From: JAGQOZ01 sp041399205
GTDB lineage: Bacteria > Planctomycetota > Planctomycetia > Pirellulales > Pirellulaceae
Direction: 5' to 3'
DNA length: 64,000 nt
Assembly (NCBI GenBank): GCA_041399205.1
Contig: JAWKTK010000008.1
Span: 248,001-312,000, forward strand
In this document: piece after piece, positions 55,137-64,000 of the stretch
How the letters are laid out: the number at the start of each line of letters is the position of its first letter
Position numbering within the stretch: the stretch's first letter is position 1
The notes under the pieces: generated by a model
What the model was told of the DNA's origin: nothing
The model's input: only the letters and a program-made list of their open reading frames with translations
The model's database searches: none
Program-made: the position numbers and the translations under genes

Positions 55137-56829
55137 ATGGAACGTAGGAATCTATTTTCCGCTCTTCTAGTGGGATTGCTGGTCGGTTTTGGTTCAAGCT
55201 CGTTTGTCGCATCTTCGATCGCGCATGCGGAAAACAGTTTGGATCACATTCAAATTGCGGACGAAGTCAAACGCGTCTTGACGGAAGGACGTGAATTCGA
55301 AGTAAAACAACGTTGGGGCGAAGCGCTTACCACCTACGAAAATGCGCTGCGTCTTTACCCCACCGACTCCGAACTCAATCGACGGATGCGTATCACGCGT
55401 CTCCATTACGAATTGGATCGACGATACTCCGACGACACATTTGTGTCCTCGATTCGTCGCCTCAGCGAAAGTGAATCTCTTTCACTAATGGAAGAAGTCG
55501 CCACCAAGCTGGAAACGCATTATGTAGAAAATCCTGATTGGCGAGAACTCTTGCGATGCGGAACCAGTAGCGTCCAAATTGCTCTGCTGGATCCCACGGT
55601 TCGCAAAACACTGGGCGTGCAGGCCAGTGCGGAACAAGTTCGCGAGATGATTCAGGCTATCTGGTCCACACAGTCTCGGCAGTCGTTTGCGAATCGCCAA
55701 GAGGCGATCGATTTCGTTCGTTGGTCCAGTCGCATCGTGTCGCGACAGATGGGTGTTTCTCCCAACGCCGCCATTTTTGAATATGTTTGCGGTGCCATGT
55801 CTTCGCTAGATCCGTACTCAACTTACCTCACCGAACAACAGCTGGAAGATGTCTATTCGCAGATCAAAGGCAACTTTGTCGGACTGGGTGTCGAACTGAA
55901 AACCGATACTGGCACGCTGTTGATTTCCGACGTTATTTCGAATGGTCCTGCTGAATTAGCTGGCCTGCGTTCGGGCGACACCATCGTCCAGATTGATGAC
56001 AAGGTGGTGTCCGAATTGCCGGTGGACGTCGCGGCTGATTTGCTGAAAGGTGAACAAGGTTCAGTCGTTTATCTGACACTGAAGAACGGTGAAGGTCAAA
56101 ACCGCCAAGTGCGAGTTCGACGAGATCGAGTGGAAGTGCCCAGCGTGGAAGACGTCAAGATGTTGGATCCCAGCAAAGGGATTGCCTATTTGAAGATTTC
56201 TAGCTTTCAAGAAACCACCAGCCGAGATGTTGACGCGGCGTTGTGGAAATTGCTGGGACAAGGCATGCGAAGTCTAATCATTGACGTCGAGGCAACCCGG
56301 GCGGACTTCTAACTGAATCGGTCGAAGTAGCCGATCGGTTTGTGATGGACGGCACCATTGTCTCCACCTTGGGCCGTAGCACTCGTGAAAATTTCAACTA
56401 TAAGGCTCGCAAAGTTGGTACTTGGCGAGTTCCCTTAGTGGTGCTGATTGACGGCGATTCCGCCAGTGCCAGCGAAATTTTTGCCGGTGCCATTCGCGAT
56501 CATGATCGAGGCATCGTGGTGGGGAGTCGCAGTTACGGGAAAGGTTCCGTGCAAGGCATTTTCCTCTGCGGATTTTGGAATCAGGTGTTCGCCTCACGAC
56601 CGCAAAATTCTATTCGCCCAATGGCAAAGCGATCAGCAACGCCGGTGTCGATCCGAACGTTGCGGTTCGAACCATGGCCAAACCATTGGAATCAGGCGAA
56701 CTGTTAGCCTCGCACGATTCCATTCTGCAAGCCGGCATCGAACAAGCCACTCGCATCATCGACCAACCCGTGGAAGCTCGCAGCGAATTCGCGTCATCCG
56801 CTTCGCCTGGCCAGAAAGCCGGTTGGTAG
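55137..56829 (+). pseudogene. Carboxyl-terminal processing peptidase (S41), two frameshifts
   Basis: ATG 55137 begins the signal peptide 'MERRNLFSALLVGLLVGFGS'. A TPR-like helical part follows, then the CTP core 'MSSLDPYSTYLTEQQLEDV', a PDZ domain ('FVGLGVELKTDTG', 'AELAGLRSGDTIVQIDDK') and 'GIAYLKISSFQETTSRDV'. At 56288 one C is missing; the next frame holds the 'GNPGGLL' motif, the nucleophile-region 'DGDSASASEIFAGAIRDHD' and the catalytic lysine in 'GSRSYGKGSVQGIF'. At the CC 56563-56564 another C is missing; the last frame runs 'LESGVRLTTAKFYSPNGKAI' to TAG 56829. Corrected length is about 563 residues. S41 peptidases trim exported proteins at their C-termini. Confidence 0.85.
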
Positions 56830-56931
56830 TCGGATATTGAATGAAGGTTCCGCCAACTCGGCCCGAAGCGTAGGTTATGAAGTTGCGCATTCGGGCCAAG
56901 GAAAGCGTTTAGCGAAAAGCAGGAATCCGTC

Positions 56932-57186
56932 ATGGAACTGGACGACGAAATTTGTCTGTGCTTTCACGTCACCAAACGCAAAGTGGTTAACTACATTCGG
57001 ATTCATCAACCGCAAGTGGCTGGGCAATTGAGTGAATGTTTTGGTGCAGGGACGGGATGTGGTTGGTGTCGCCCGTTCTTGCAGAGGTTGATGGAGACGA
57101 GCGATTCGGACGCAACGGACAACTTGTCAACCGAAGATTACGCCAGGCAACGAACGGCTTATCGAGCGAAAAAGCAGGACAAATAA
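56932..57186 (+). CDS. BFD-like [2Fe-2S]-binding domain protein
   Basis: The 84-residue protein starts at ATG 56932. Its first 50 residues match the BFD/(2Fe-2S)-binding fold of bacterioferritin-associated ferredoxin and NirB/NasA-type proteins: C8 and C10 in 'EICLCFHVTKRKV', C43 and C46 in 'GTGCGWCRPF', with helical 'VVNYIRIHQPQ' between. A charged tail follows. It may deliver electrons or iron. It lies between the CTP gene and the PSD1 gene, with no bacterioferritin gene near. Confidence 0.85.
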   Translation: MELDDEICLCFHVTKRKVVNYIRIHQPQVAGQLSECFGAGTGCGWCRPFLQRLMETSDSDATDNLSTEDYARQRTAYRAKKQDK

Positions 57187-57330
57187 ATCTGGTTGTGCCA
57201 ATCTGGCACTACATGAATCGTCGATCCGCACTGTTGGATCGGCCGACTTCGTCTCGTATAATGGGGCGGTTATTCCTGCCTATTGGACACCGTAGTGCGT
57301 GTCGTCCCTCCAGCCCGTAGAGGTCGTGCC

Positions 57331-60300
57331 ATGTGTGGCTCACTTCGTCACTTTCTGTCGTTCGCCCATCTCCTGCTCGGTATGATCACATGGTCACTTG
57401 TGGCCGCTCGCCTGAATGGACAGGAGTCGGCGGTTGATTTCCAGAGAGAAGTCCAGCCGATTTTTGCCGAACATTGTGCCAGGTGTCACGGCGTCGATGC
57501 GGACACGCGCGAGGGCGGACTGCGTTTGGATGTGGAAGCGTCTTTGTTGAACGGAGGTGATTCGGGCGAACCCGCCGTCGTTCCTGGCAAGCCAGATCAA
57601 AGCCATCTGATGGCTCGCATCACGTCTTCAGACGAATCGGAAATCATGCCTCCGCCGGACGAAAAGAAACCGCTCAGCGAACAACAAATTGCTACGCTAC
57701 AAAAGTGGATTGAAGCCGGCGCACCATTCCAAACACATTGGGCGTTTGTTCGGCCGGAACGCCCTGCCATGGAATCAACGGATTCGCATCCCATCGACAC
57801 GTTGGTGGATGCAACGCTGTCGCAAAAGCAGATGGAGCGTTCGCCTGCCGCGCCGGACTATATTTTGTGCCGACGTTTGTACTTGGATTTGATTGGCTTG
57901 CCGCCTTCGCCAGAACAGTGGCAAGCGTTCCAGACGGATGGCTTGCAGGCAACGGTCGACAAGCTGATGGCGAGTCCCAGGTTTGGCGAAAAGTGGGCTC
58001 GGCACTGGTTGGATGTCGCTCGGTATTCCGACACCAACGGTTATGAAAAAGATTTGCGGCGCGAACAATGGGCTTGGCGAGACTGGGTGGTGTCGGCGCT
58101 GAATGAAGACATGCCATACAACCAATTTGTGATCGAACAGATTGCGGGTGACCTACTGCCCAACGCCTCGCAAGACAATCTGATTGCCACCGGGTTTCTG
58201 CGGAACAGCATGATCAACGAAGAAGGCGCGATTGTGCCGGAACAATTTCGCATGGTGGAAATGTTTGACCGTATCGACTGCGTAGGCAAAGCCGTCTTGG
58301 GATTGACCACGCAGTGCGCACAGTGTCATTCGCACAAATTTGATCCGCTGACGCAAGACGAATATTTTGGCATGTTCGCCTACTTGAATAATTCTTATGA
58401 AGCCAGATCGTGGGTTTACAACCAAGATCAACAACAGAAACGCGACGACGTGTTTCGGCAAATTCAAGAACTGGAAGACAAAATCAAACAAGCGTGTCCC
58501 GATTGGCAGTCGCAGGTCAATCAGTTTGCCGTTCAGCAGGCACAGCACAACGCAGCGTGGACGGCGGTTCGCATGCACGACATGAACAGTGTCAGCGGAT
58601 TGAATCATCCGGTCCACAATGCAGACGATTCTATTCTGATGTTGGGGCACACCAGTTCGGACGTTTACTTGATTGGCAAGACGGAACTGGAAACGGTCAC
58701 TGGAGTCCGTTTGGAAGTGCTGACGCACGGTGATTTGCCGCATTTGGGGCCTGGTCGGAACGACCAAGGGACGTGGGATATTCTGGAACTGGAAGTGTTG
58801 ACTCGTCATCCACAAGAAGACGGTTCGTGGTCGGGCTGGGAAAAGCAAGAACTGACCAACGCCACAGCCGATTGGTCTCAGCCGGAGCAGAAACACGATG
58901 AAGGCAAGAAGACCAGCGGTCCGGTTTCATTGTTGATTGATGGAACGGACAATTCGTGGTGGGCTGCAGACCGAGGTATCGGGCGACGAAACCAACCGTC
59001 CGTAGCGGTGGTCCAATTCGCAAAGCCGCTGACCTTGCCAGCCGGTGCGGAGTGGAAATTTGTGATGCGAATGGGCCAGATGGTTGGCTGTTGTCGCATC
59101 AGCTTGACGGATACGGAAGCACCCTGTGCACAGCCAGTTGATTACGCCGCAGTGTTGGCGGCGGCGATAGACGCAGGTTCGCGGACATCGGAGCAGCAAC
59201 ACGCATTGTTTGACGCGTGGCGCAAGACGCTGCCCGCAGATCAAGCCAAGTCGTCCGAAATCGCCGATTTGTTCACACAGCTGCCGACCGCCATGACGTC
59301 GGTACTGCACGTGCAAGAACGCGCTGCGGATGATCCCAGAGCAACACATGTTCTGGAACGAGGCCAGTGGGATAATCCTGGGCGCATCATCCAGCCGCAC
59401 GTTCCGGCCGCCTTGCATTCGCTGCCCGAAGGTGACGAACCCGATCGACTGCGGTTTGCTCGTTGGTTGGTTGCAGACGAATCTCCGCTGGCTGCGCGAG
59501 TTGCCGTGAATCGAATTTGGCAAGCGATGTTTGGCGAAGGTTTGGTCGCCACGCCCGAAGACTTTGGAACTCGAGCACCCACGCCCGAACACTTACCATT
59601 GCTGAATTATCTGGCCGTCGAATTGATGGAAAGCGGGTGGAGCCAGAAACAGCTGATTCGGCAGATTGTCACCAGTCAAACCTACGCGCAAGATTCGCAC
59701 GCGTCGCCGGACGCCTACGCCCAAGACCCCGCCAATCGTTGGTTGGCACGAGGGCCTCGTTTCCGAGCGGAAGCGGAAGTGGTTCGCGACATCGCGCTGT
59801 CCGTATCGGGCTTGATGCATCATAAAATGGGTGGCCCCAGTGTCATTCCACCCGTGCCGCAAAACGTGCTGAACTATAATTACACGTATCCCAGTTATTG
59901 GAAGCCGGCGGAAGGGCCGGACCGATATCGTCGTACGTTGTACGGATTTCGCAAACGATCGATGCCTGATCCCGTCATGTCCACATTTGACGCACCCAAC
60001 GGTGACATGGCGTGTGCCAGACGAATTCTATCCAACACGCCACTCGCCGCGTTGACCGGGTTGAATGAAACGATTTTTGTCGAAGCCGCTCGAGCTTTCG
60101 CGTTGCGCATCCTTCGCGAATCAGAACCTGACGACGCAAAACGCATTGAACTCGCTTTCCAGTTGTGTGTGTGTCGCCAACCTAGTTCGGCAGAAGTAGA
60201 CGAAGTACTGCGACTACTACAAACTCATCGAAAACGCCTGGCGGACGGTTGGTTAGATGAACGCCTGATTGCCACCGGCCAAGCAGATCAGCTGCCCGAT

Positions 60301-60393
60301 TTGCCAGCAGAAGTTAGTCCGCAAGACGCCGCAGCCTGGACGTTAGTCAGCCGAGTCCTTCTGAATTTAGATGAAACCATCAGCAAGAACTGA
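57331..60393 (+). CDS. PSCyt1/DUF1549/DUF1553 (PSD1) exported protein
   Basis: ATG 57331 starts a signal-like sequence ('LSFAHLLLGMITWSLVAARL'); the frame is open back to 57283. The 1020-residue protein has the planctomycete cytochrome-c-like PSCyt1 domain with a heme-attachment site C49-A-R-C-H53 ('EHCARCHGVDADTREGGLRL') and 'MPPPDEKKPLSEQQI', then DUF1549 ('RRLYLDLIGLPPSPEQW', 'EKWARHWLDVARYSDTNGYE'), and C-terminal DUF1553 ('NRIWQAMFGEGLVATPEDFG', 'YGFRKRSMPDPVMSTFDAPN'). These proteins are nearly always paired with a DUF1501 gene, here 9 bases downstream. An exported heme-linked oxidoreductase role is assumed; substrate unknown. Confidence 0.95.
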   Translation: MCGSLRHFLSFAHLLLGMITWSLVAARLNGQESAVDFQREVQPIFAEHCARCHGVDADTREGGLRLDVEASLLNGGDSGEPAVVPGKPDQSHLMARITSSDESEIMPPPDEKKPLSEQQIATLQKWIEAGAPFQTHWAFVRPERPAMESTDSHPIDTLVDATLSQKQMERSPAAPDYILCRRLYLDLIGLPPSPEQWQAFQTDGLQATVDKLMASPRFGEKWARHWLDVARYSDTNGYEKDLRREQWAWRDWVVSALNEDMPYNQFVIEQIAGDLLPNASQDNLIATGFLRNSMINEEGAIVPEQFRMVEMFDRIDCVGKAVLGLTTQCAQCHSHKFDPLTQDEYFGMFAYLNNSYEARSWVYNQDQQQKRDDVFRQIQELEDKIKQACPDWQSQVNQFAVQQAQHNAAWTAVRMHDMNSVSGLNHPVHNADDSILMLGHTSSDVYLIGKTELETVTGVRLEVLTHGDLPHLGPGRNDQGTWDILELEVLTRHPQEDGSWSGWEKQELTNATADWSQPEQKHDEGKKTSGPVSLLIDGTDNSWWAADRGIGRRNQPSVAVVQFAKPLTLPAGAEWKFVMRMGQMVGCCRISLTDTEAPCAQPVDYAAVLAAAIDAGSRTSEQQHALFDAWRKTLPADQAKSSEIADLFTQLPTAMTSVLHVQERAADDPRATHVLERGQWDNPGRIIQPHVPAALHSLPEGDEPDRLRFARWLVADESPLAARVAVNRIWQAMFGEGLVATPEDFGTRAPTPEHLPLLNYLAVELMESGWSQKQLIRQIVTSQTYAQDSHASPDAYAQDPANRWLARGPRFRAEAEVVRDIALSVSGLMHHKMGGPSVIPPVPQNVLNYNYTYPSYWKPAEGPDRYRRTLYGFRKRSMPDPVMSTFDAPNGDMACARRILSNTPLAALTGLNETIFVEAARAFALRILRESEPDDAKRIELAFQLCVCRQPSSAEVDEVLRLLQTHRKRLADGWLDERLIATGQADQLPDLPAEVSPQDAAAWTLVSRVLLNLDETISKN

Positions 60394-60402
60394 GACGCAA
60401 AG

Positions 60403-61824
60403 ATGAACATTCGCCATATTCGTTCACAGATTGCCCATGGGGTTACTCGCCGCTGGTTCTTCCAGCAATGCGGCGTTGGCTTGGCCGGGATTGCTGCGCA
60501 TTCGCTACTGAGCCAAGACGGTTGGGCCGCGTCAAGCAATCCGCTGGCGCCACGCAAGCCTCATTTTGCTGCGAAGGCCAAACGAGTGATCTATATGTTC
60601 CAGGCGGGTGCGCCCAGCCACTTGGAGCTATTTGACTACAAACCAGAATTGGCCAAGCGCGACGGCCAGCTTCCGCCAGCGGAGTTGCTGGAAGGCTATC
60701 GAGCGGCATTTATTGACCCAAAGTCAGCGTTGTTGGGGCCGAAGTATAAGTTTGCCAAGCATGGTCAGTGCGGGATGGAGCTGAGTGAATTGTTGCCGCA
60801 CACGGCCAAGATTGCGGACGACATTTGTTTGATTCGAAGCATGCAGACCGAAGCGGTCAATCACGCGCCGGCGCAGATCATGATGAACACCGGTTCGCAG
60901 CAGTTTGGTCGGCCCAGCTTTGGCGCGTGGACGTTGTACGGTCTGGGTAGCGAATCAGAAGATCTACCGGGCTTTGTCGTGTTGACCAGTGCCAAGGGGA
61001 CCAGCGGCGGCGCCAGCAACTACGGTTCCGGGTTCTTGCCTACACAGTACGGTGGCGTGCCGTTTCGAAACGCCGGTGACCCCGTGTTGTATCTTTCCAA
61101 CCCGCCGGGCATTGACGCCGAAGCGCAACGAGCTTCGTTGGATAGCTTGGCCAACTTGAATCGGCTGGCTCACGATTCGTTCGGCGATCCGTCGATTGAT
61201 GCTCGGATTCAAAGCTACGAAATGGCGTATCGCTTGCAAACCAGCGCGCCCGAGTTAATGGATTTGGGTAGCGAATCGCCCGACGTGTTAGCTCGCTATG
61301 GTATTCAGGATCCCAATGAAGGATCGTTCGCGCGAAACTGCTTGTTGGCGCGACGCTTGATTGAACGAGGCGTCCGGTTCGTGCAACTGTTTCACGAAGC
61401 GTGGGACCAGCACGGGAATCTGACGGCCGATATCAAAAAGAACGCTGGCCACACCGACCAACCGTCCGCGGCACTGGTGGCCGATCTCAAAGAACGAGGC
61501 CTGTTGGACGATACGTTGGTGATTTGGGGTGGCGAATTCGGCCGCACTCCGATGGTGCAAGGCGGCAATGACGGCCGAGACCACCATAATCGATGCTATT
61601 CGGTTTGGCTGGCCGGCGGCGGAGTGAAACCGGGTTATGTGCATGGACAAACGGACGAATTTGGCTTCAATGTCGCGGAAAACCTGGTCCACGTTCATGA
61701 CCTAAACGCCACGCTCTTGCATTTGCTGGGCTTCGATCACACTCGGCTGACGTATCGCTTCCAAGGTCGAGACTACCGTTTGACCGACGTGCATGGGGAC
61801 GTGGTCACCCCGATTATTGCTTGA
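60403..61824 (+). CDS. Tat-exported DUF1501 (sulfatase-fold-like) protein
   Basis: The 473-residue protein opens with a twin-arginine leader ('VTRRWFFQQCGVGLAGIAAH'). The DUF1501 pattern follows: 'AKRVIYMFQAGAPSHLELFD', 'LSELLPHTAKIADDICLIRS', 'LLARRLIERGVRFVQLFHEA', 'DDTLVIWGGEFGRTPMVQG', 'GRDHHNRCYSVWLAGGGVKP'. DUF1501 belongs to the alkaline-phosphatase/sulfatase-like superfamily, but activity is not established. Tight coupling (9-base gap) to the PSD1 gene upstream indicates that both act together outside the cytoplasm. Confidence 0.95.
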   Translation: MNIRHIRSQIAHGVTRRWFFQQCGVGLAGIAAHSLLSQDGWAASSNPLAPRKPHFAAKAKRVIYMFQAGAPSHLELFDYKPELAKRDGQLPPAELLEGYRAAFIDPKSALLGPKYKFAKHGQCGMELSELLPHTAKIADDICLIRSMQTEAVNHAPAQIMMNTGSQQFGRPSFGAWTLYGLGSESEDLPGFVVLTSAKGTSGGASNYGSGFLPTQYGGVPFRNAGDPVLYLSNPPGIDAEAQRASLDSLANLNRLAHDSFGDPSIDARIQSYEMAYRLQTSAPELMDLGSESPDVLARYGIQDPNEGSFARNCLLARRLIERGVRFVQLFHEAWDQHGNLTADIKKNAGHTDQPSAALVADLKERGLLDDTLVIWGGEFGRTPMVQGGNDGRDHHNRCYSVWLAGGGVKPGYVHGQTDEFGFNVAENLVHVHDLNATLLHLLGFDHTRLTYRFQGRDYRLTDVHGDVVTPIIA

Positions 61825-61912
61825 CGTTGGCAGCAATTCTCTCTTTCGCAAACCGTTTATGTCACATAGTCTGGACCGTGGCGGGTATTGAATAGGACAC
61901 ATGTTTTTCATT

Positions 61913-61973
61913 GCCCGACGCGTCAGCGAGGGAAAATGGAATGTTTCTGTGGTCCCTCGCTGACGCTTCGGGC
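61913..61973. repeat. REP-like hairpin A
   Basis: A 21 bp inverted repeat with one mismatch (61913-61933 with 61953-61973; right arm TCCCTCGCTGACGCTTCGGG plus C) encloses a 19-base loop. A half copy occurs near 36058-36078. It lies downstream of the DUF1501 gene and could also stop or stabilise its transcript. Confidence 0.85.
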
Positions 61974-61999
61974 TAGGAAATTCTGTCCGTACCGATGTG

Positions 62000-62064
62000 T
62001 TCGTAGTCCCGCCTTTAGGCGGAATGAACCGTGCCGGTCTGCCGCCTAAAGGCGGTACTACGAA
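62000..62064. repeat. REP-like hairpin B
   Basis: A 23 bp inverted repeat with one mismatch (62000-62022 with 62042-62064; left arm TTCGTAGTCCCGCCTTTAGG plus CGG) encloses a 19-base loop. Arm and loop sizes mirror hairpin A 27 bases upstream, so the two form a BIME-like pair. In one frame it encodes the repetitive 'VVPPLGG...PPKGGTTN' peptide I recall from many spurious planctomycete ORFs. Confidence 0.88.
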
Positions 62065-62126
62065 CTTCAATATTCCACTTTCAAACCCGTGACGTTCGTT
62101 TCGCAAACTCAGCGAAAGGTGACAAT

Positions 62127-64000
62127 ATGTCGTCAAAGACTTTCCCGCTGTTCGTGTTAGCTCTGGTTGTGTCATGCGGACTTTCGAACCGCGCGTTCGC
62201 GTTTTGCGATGACGACGACGATTACGCCGGTCGCCATTTTTCCGGTGACTTCGAACTGACGCAAGAGTCGGTATTCGGCACGCTGGATGGAGTTCGAGCT
62301 TGGGGCCAAGCGAATGGCACGATCACGGACAGCCAGATTCAAGGTGGAAACGGCGAATGCCAAGGTGACGGTTTGGACACCAATCACGATGCGAATGTGA
62401 CCATTGTGAACAGTCAGATTACCGGCTTGGATGACGGGATCAAGGCGAAGTTGAATTCGCGAGTGATCGTCAACAGCGGTACGATCATGGGCAATGACGA
62501 TGGTGTTTCCACGGCTGGTAATGCGCTGGTTCGAATCAACGGCGGAACGGTGGACGGTGATATCCACGGCATCTCGGCCATTGACCAATCAGTGGTACAG
62601 GTAGCTGGAGGAGAAATACTCGGCGGCTCCGTGATCAATGACAATGGACGCTTGGATCTGTTTGGCGGTCAAGTGCAATCGATTCGAGTGAACGATAACG
62701 GCCTTGTGAATATTGTGGGCGGCCAAATCGACGGCGTGGCCAAGGCCACTGGCAACGGTCGAGTGCAGTTGTTTACGCAGCCGGGACAGCCGAGCACGTT
62801 GTGGGACGGCACGGTTATCAACGAGTTTGAAGAGGGACACTACTACGACACCTACACTTCGGACGTTGTGACAGAGCATGATACCGTGCTGAGTTACGGA
62901 TTATTGGACATCGGTGATTCGCCGCCGACGCTGACGATGGGACTCAACGGCCAGGCCTTCATGGTTTATCTGGGTGGCGCAAGTTCGGCGAATCTGGATC
63001 AAGGAAAGATCTGGGGACCAGTGATTGCCGACGACCAGAGCCAAGTGGTGATTGATGGTTCGTTACTGCAAGGATACCTGTCTGCCGTGACCGCATATCG
63101 CAGCAGCCAGATCATCTTGAAGTCCGGAAACATAGACAACACCAACGTTGGCGTTCTAGCGCTGGGCGATAGTCGGTTGGATGTCCAAGGCGGCGCGATT
63201 ACGACTCTGGTCGATGGCGTTCAGGCCGAAGATGATTCGGTGGTTTCGGTCACTGGCGGCGTGATCGTGGGCCGATACGACGAAGGCATGCGACTGCGTG
63301 ATCGGGCTTCGTTGATGCTGACGGGTGGTTCGATCCAAGGCGGCCAAAATGGTGTCTCCGCGTCCGAATCTTCGACCGTACAAATGATGGATGGCAGCGT
63401 TTCTGGTCCGGTCAACGCGATGCGAATGCGCGACAACAGTCAGTTGTTGATCCAAGGCGGCGAAGTAAGTGGTCGGATATTGCTGGAAGATCAAGCCACT
63501 GCCACTATCCAAGGCGGCACCGTTTCGCGGAATGTGGTTGCCAGAAGTGAAAGTCGCATGGAATTTTCCGGAGGACGTTTCGGCGGCGATTCAAGCGGAA
63601 GACGACAGCCAGGCAGTGATTTCGAACGGTCAGTTCCAAGCAGGATTGCGGCTTCAGCGGCAATGCGATTGGGTTGGTTCACGGCGGTGACATATCCGGC
63701 TCAATCATGACGTTGGATCAATCCTTGGTACGGATGATCGGCCGAGGCCTTGCTCGCAGTGACAGCATGGTGTCAGGTCGATTGATGGATGGAAGCTCGT
63801 TGCAAAATGCCGTAATCCAAGGCGCAGACGCAGAAATGGTTTTGTACGAAGGCTTGAATCAGCGTCGTTCGTATGGCGTGCCGTTTGCGGAAGATACGAA
63901 CATTGCCGTGTTGGGAACCACAGGGCCGGAAGTGGCCATGGATTTGCGGTCCGGTTCGCAAGTGCAAGGGGAATTGCTGATTGGCGAAGATGGTCGAGTG
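62127..64000 (+). pseudogene. Exported beta-helix-like repeat protein, two frameshifts, 3' end outside window
   Basis: ATG 62127 ('MSSKTFPLFVLALVVSCGLS', signal peptide) is chosen; the frame extends into the REP hairpin to 62031. After an Asp-rich start ('FCDDDDDYAG') come about 20 short rungs such as 'ALVRINGGTVDGDI', 'SQLLIQGGEVSGRI' and 'ASLMLTGGSIQGGQ', i.e. a right-handed beta-helix or autotransporter-like pattern. Near 63582-63587 and at GG 63643-63644 the frame shifts by one base each; corrected, it runs through 'AIQAEDDSQAVISNGQFQAG', 'GNAIGLVHGGDISGSIMTLD' to the window end with no stop. It is a presumed surface protein; the C-terminal anchor is not visible. Confidence 0.78.

Noticed and set aside
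61702..62175. Minus-strand ORF reading 'VVPPLGGRPARFIPPKGGTTN'
   Set aside because: This is the translated REP-like hairpin plus antisense of flanking genes, a known-looking artefact in planctomycetes.

Overview
The window looks like a chromosomal segment of a planctomycete, probably Pirellulales-like. This is inferred from family content, not from a database search. Pointers are a PSCyt1/DUF1549/DUF1553 gene paired with a DUF1501 gene, a DUF1559 pilin-like protein, PEP-CTERM anchors, very large dockerin/cadherin-like surface proteins with an LEPR-XLL-like N-terminus, an archaeal-type formylmethanofuran dehydrogenase subunit C, and a giant secretin-N repeat protein. Base composition is moderate. 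Many starts have no strong Shine-Dalgarno, so most starts were chosen by protein homology.

Layout. 0-9 kb: two large plus-strand surface proteins (the first cut by the window edge), then a terminator and a 4 x 80 bp tandem repeat. 9.5-15.5 kb: response regulator, glyA, a secreted metallopeptidase-like protein, an iron-type substrate-binding lipoprotein and a frameshifted Nramp-like transporter. 15.5-21.6 kb: hibernation factor, EIIA(Ntr)-like protein, HPr, enzyme I, DUF2344 protein, RNase E/G and ribosomal protein L21, closed by a strong terminator. 21.6-24.5 kb: a cobalamin riboswitch followed by a DUF1559 protein, a DUF4465-like PEP-CTERM protein and a methyltransferase; I regard this as the most interesting unit. 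24.5-32 kb: fhcC, lactonase-like propeller, aldose epimerase, Gfo/Idh/MocA oxidoreductase, a dockerin/PEP-CTERM protein and a SUMF1-domain protein. 32.4-37 kb: a ketosynthase homologue lacking catalytic residues, a CcsA/HemX-like protein, hemA and a methyltransferase. 37-44.5 kb: a 2425-residue protein made of about 30 secretin-N/NolW-like repeats. 44.5-51 kb: sufS and sufU, a small basic protein, a HpaI-type aldolase, a glycosyltransferase, membrane proteins. 51-55 kb: a repeat-rich accessory patch with a truncated vapC, an antitoxin, tiny membrane proteins and an LRR protein. 55-64 kb: C-terminal processing peptidase, BFD-like ferredoxin, the PSD1/DUF1501 pair, REP-like hairpins and a beta-helix-like protein that runs off the window.

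Two cross-cutting points. At least eleven single-base frameshifts break otherwise well-conserved genes (Nramp-like, CcsA-like, sufS, glycosyltransferase, CTP, beta-helix protein, a small membrane protein), mostly in short homopolymers. This looks more like consensus sequencing error than gene decay. Several families of short dispersed repeats occupy the intergenic spaces, including one whose core is shared between 9.2 kb and 47.8 kb.
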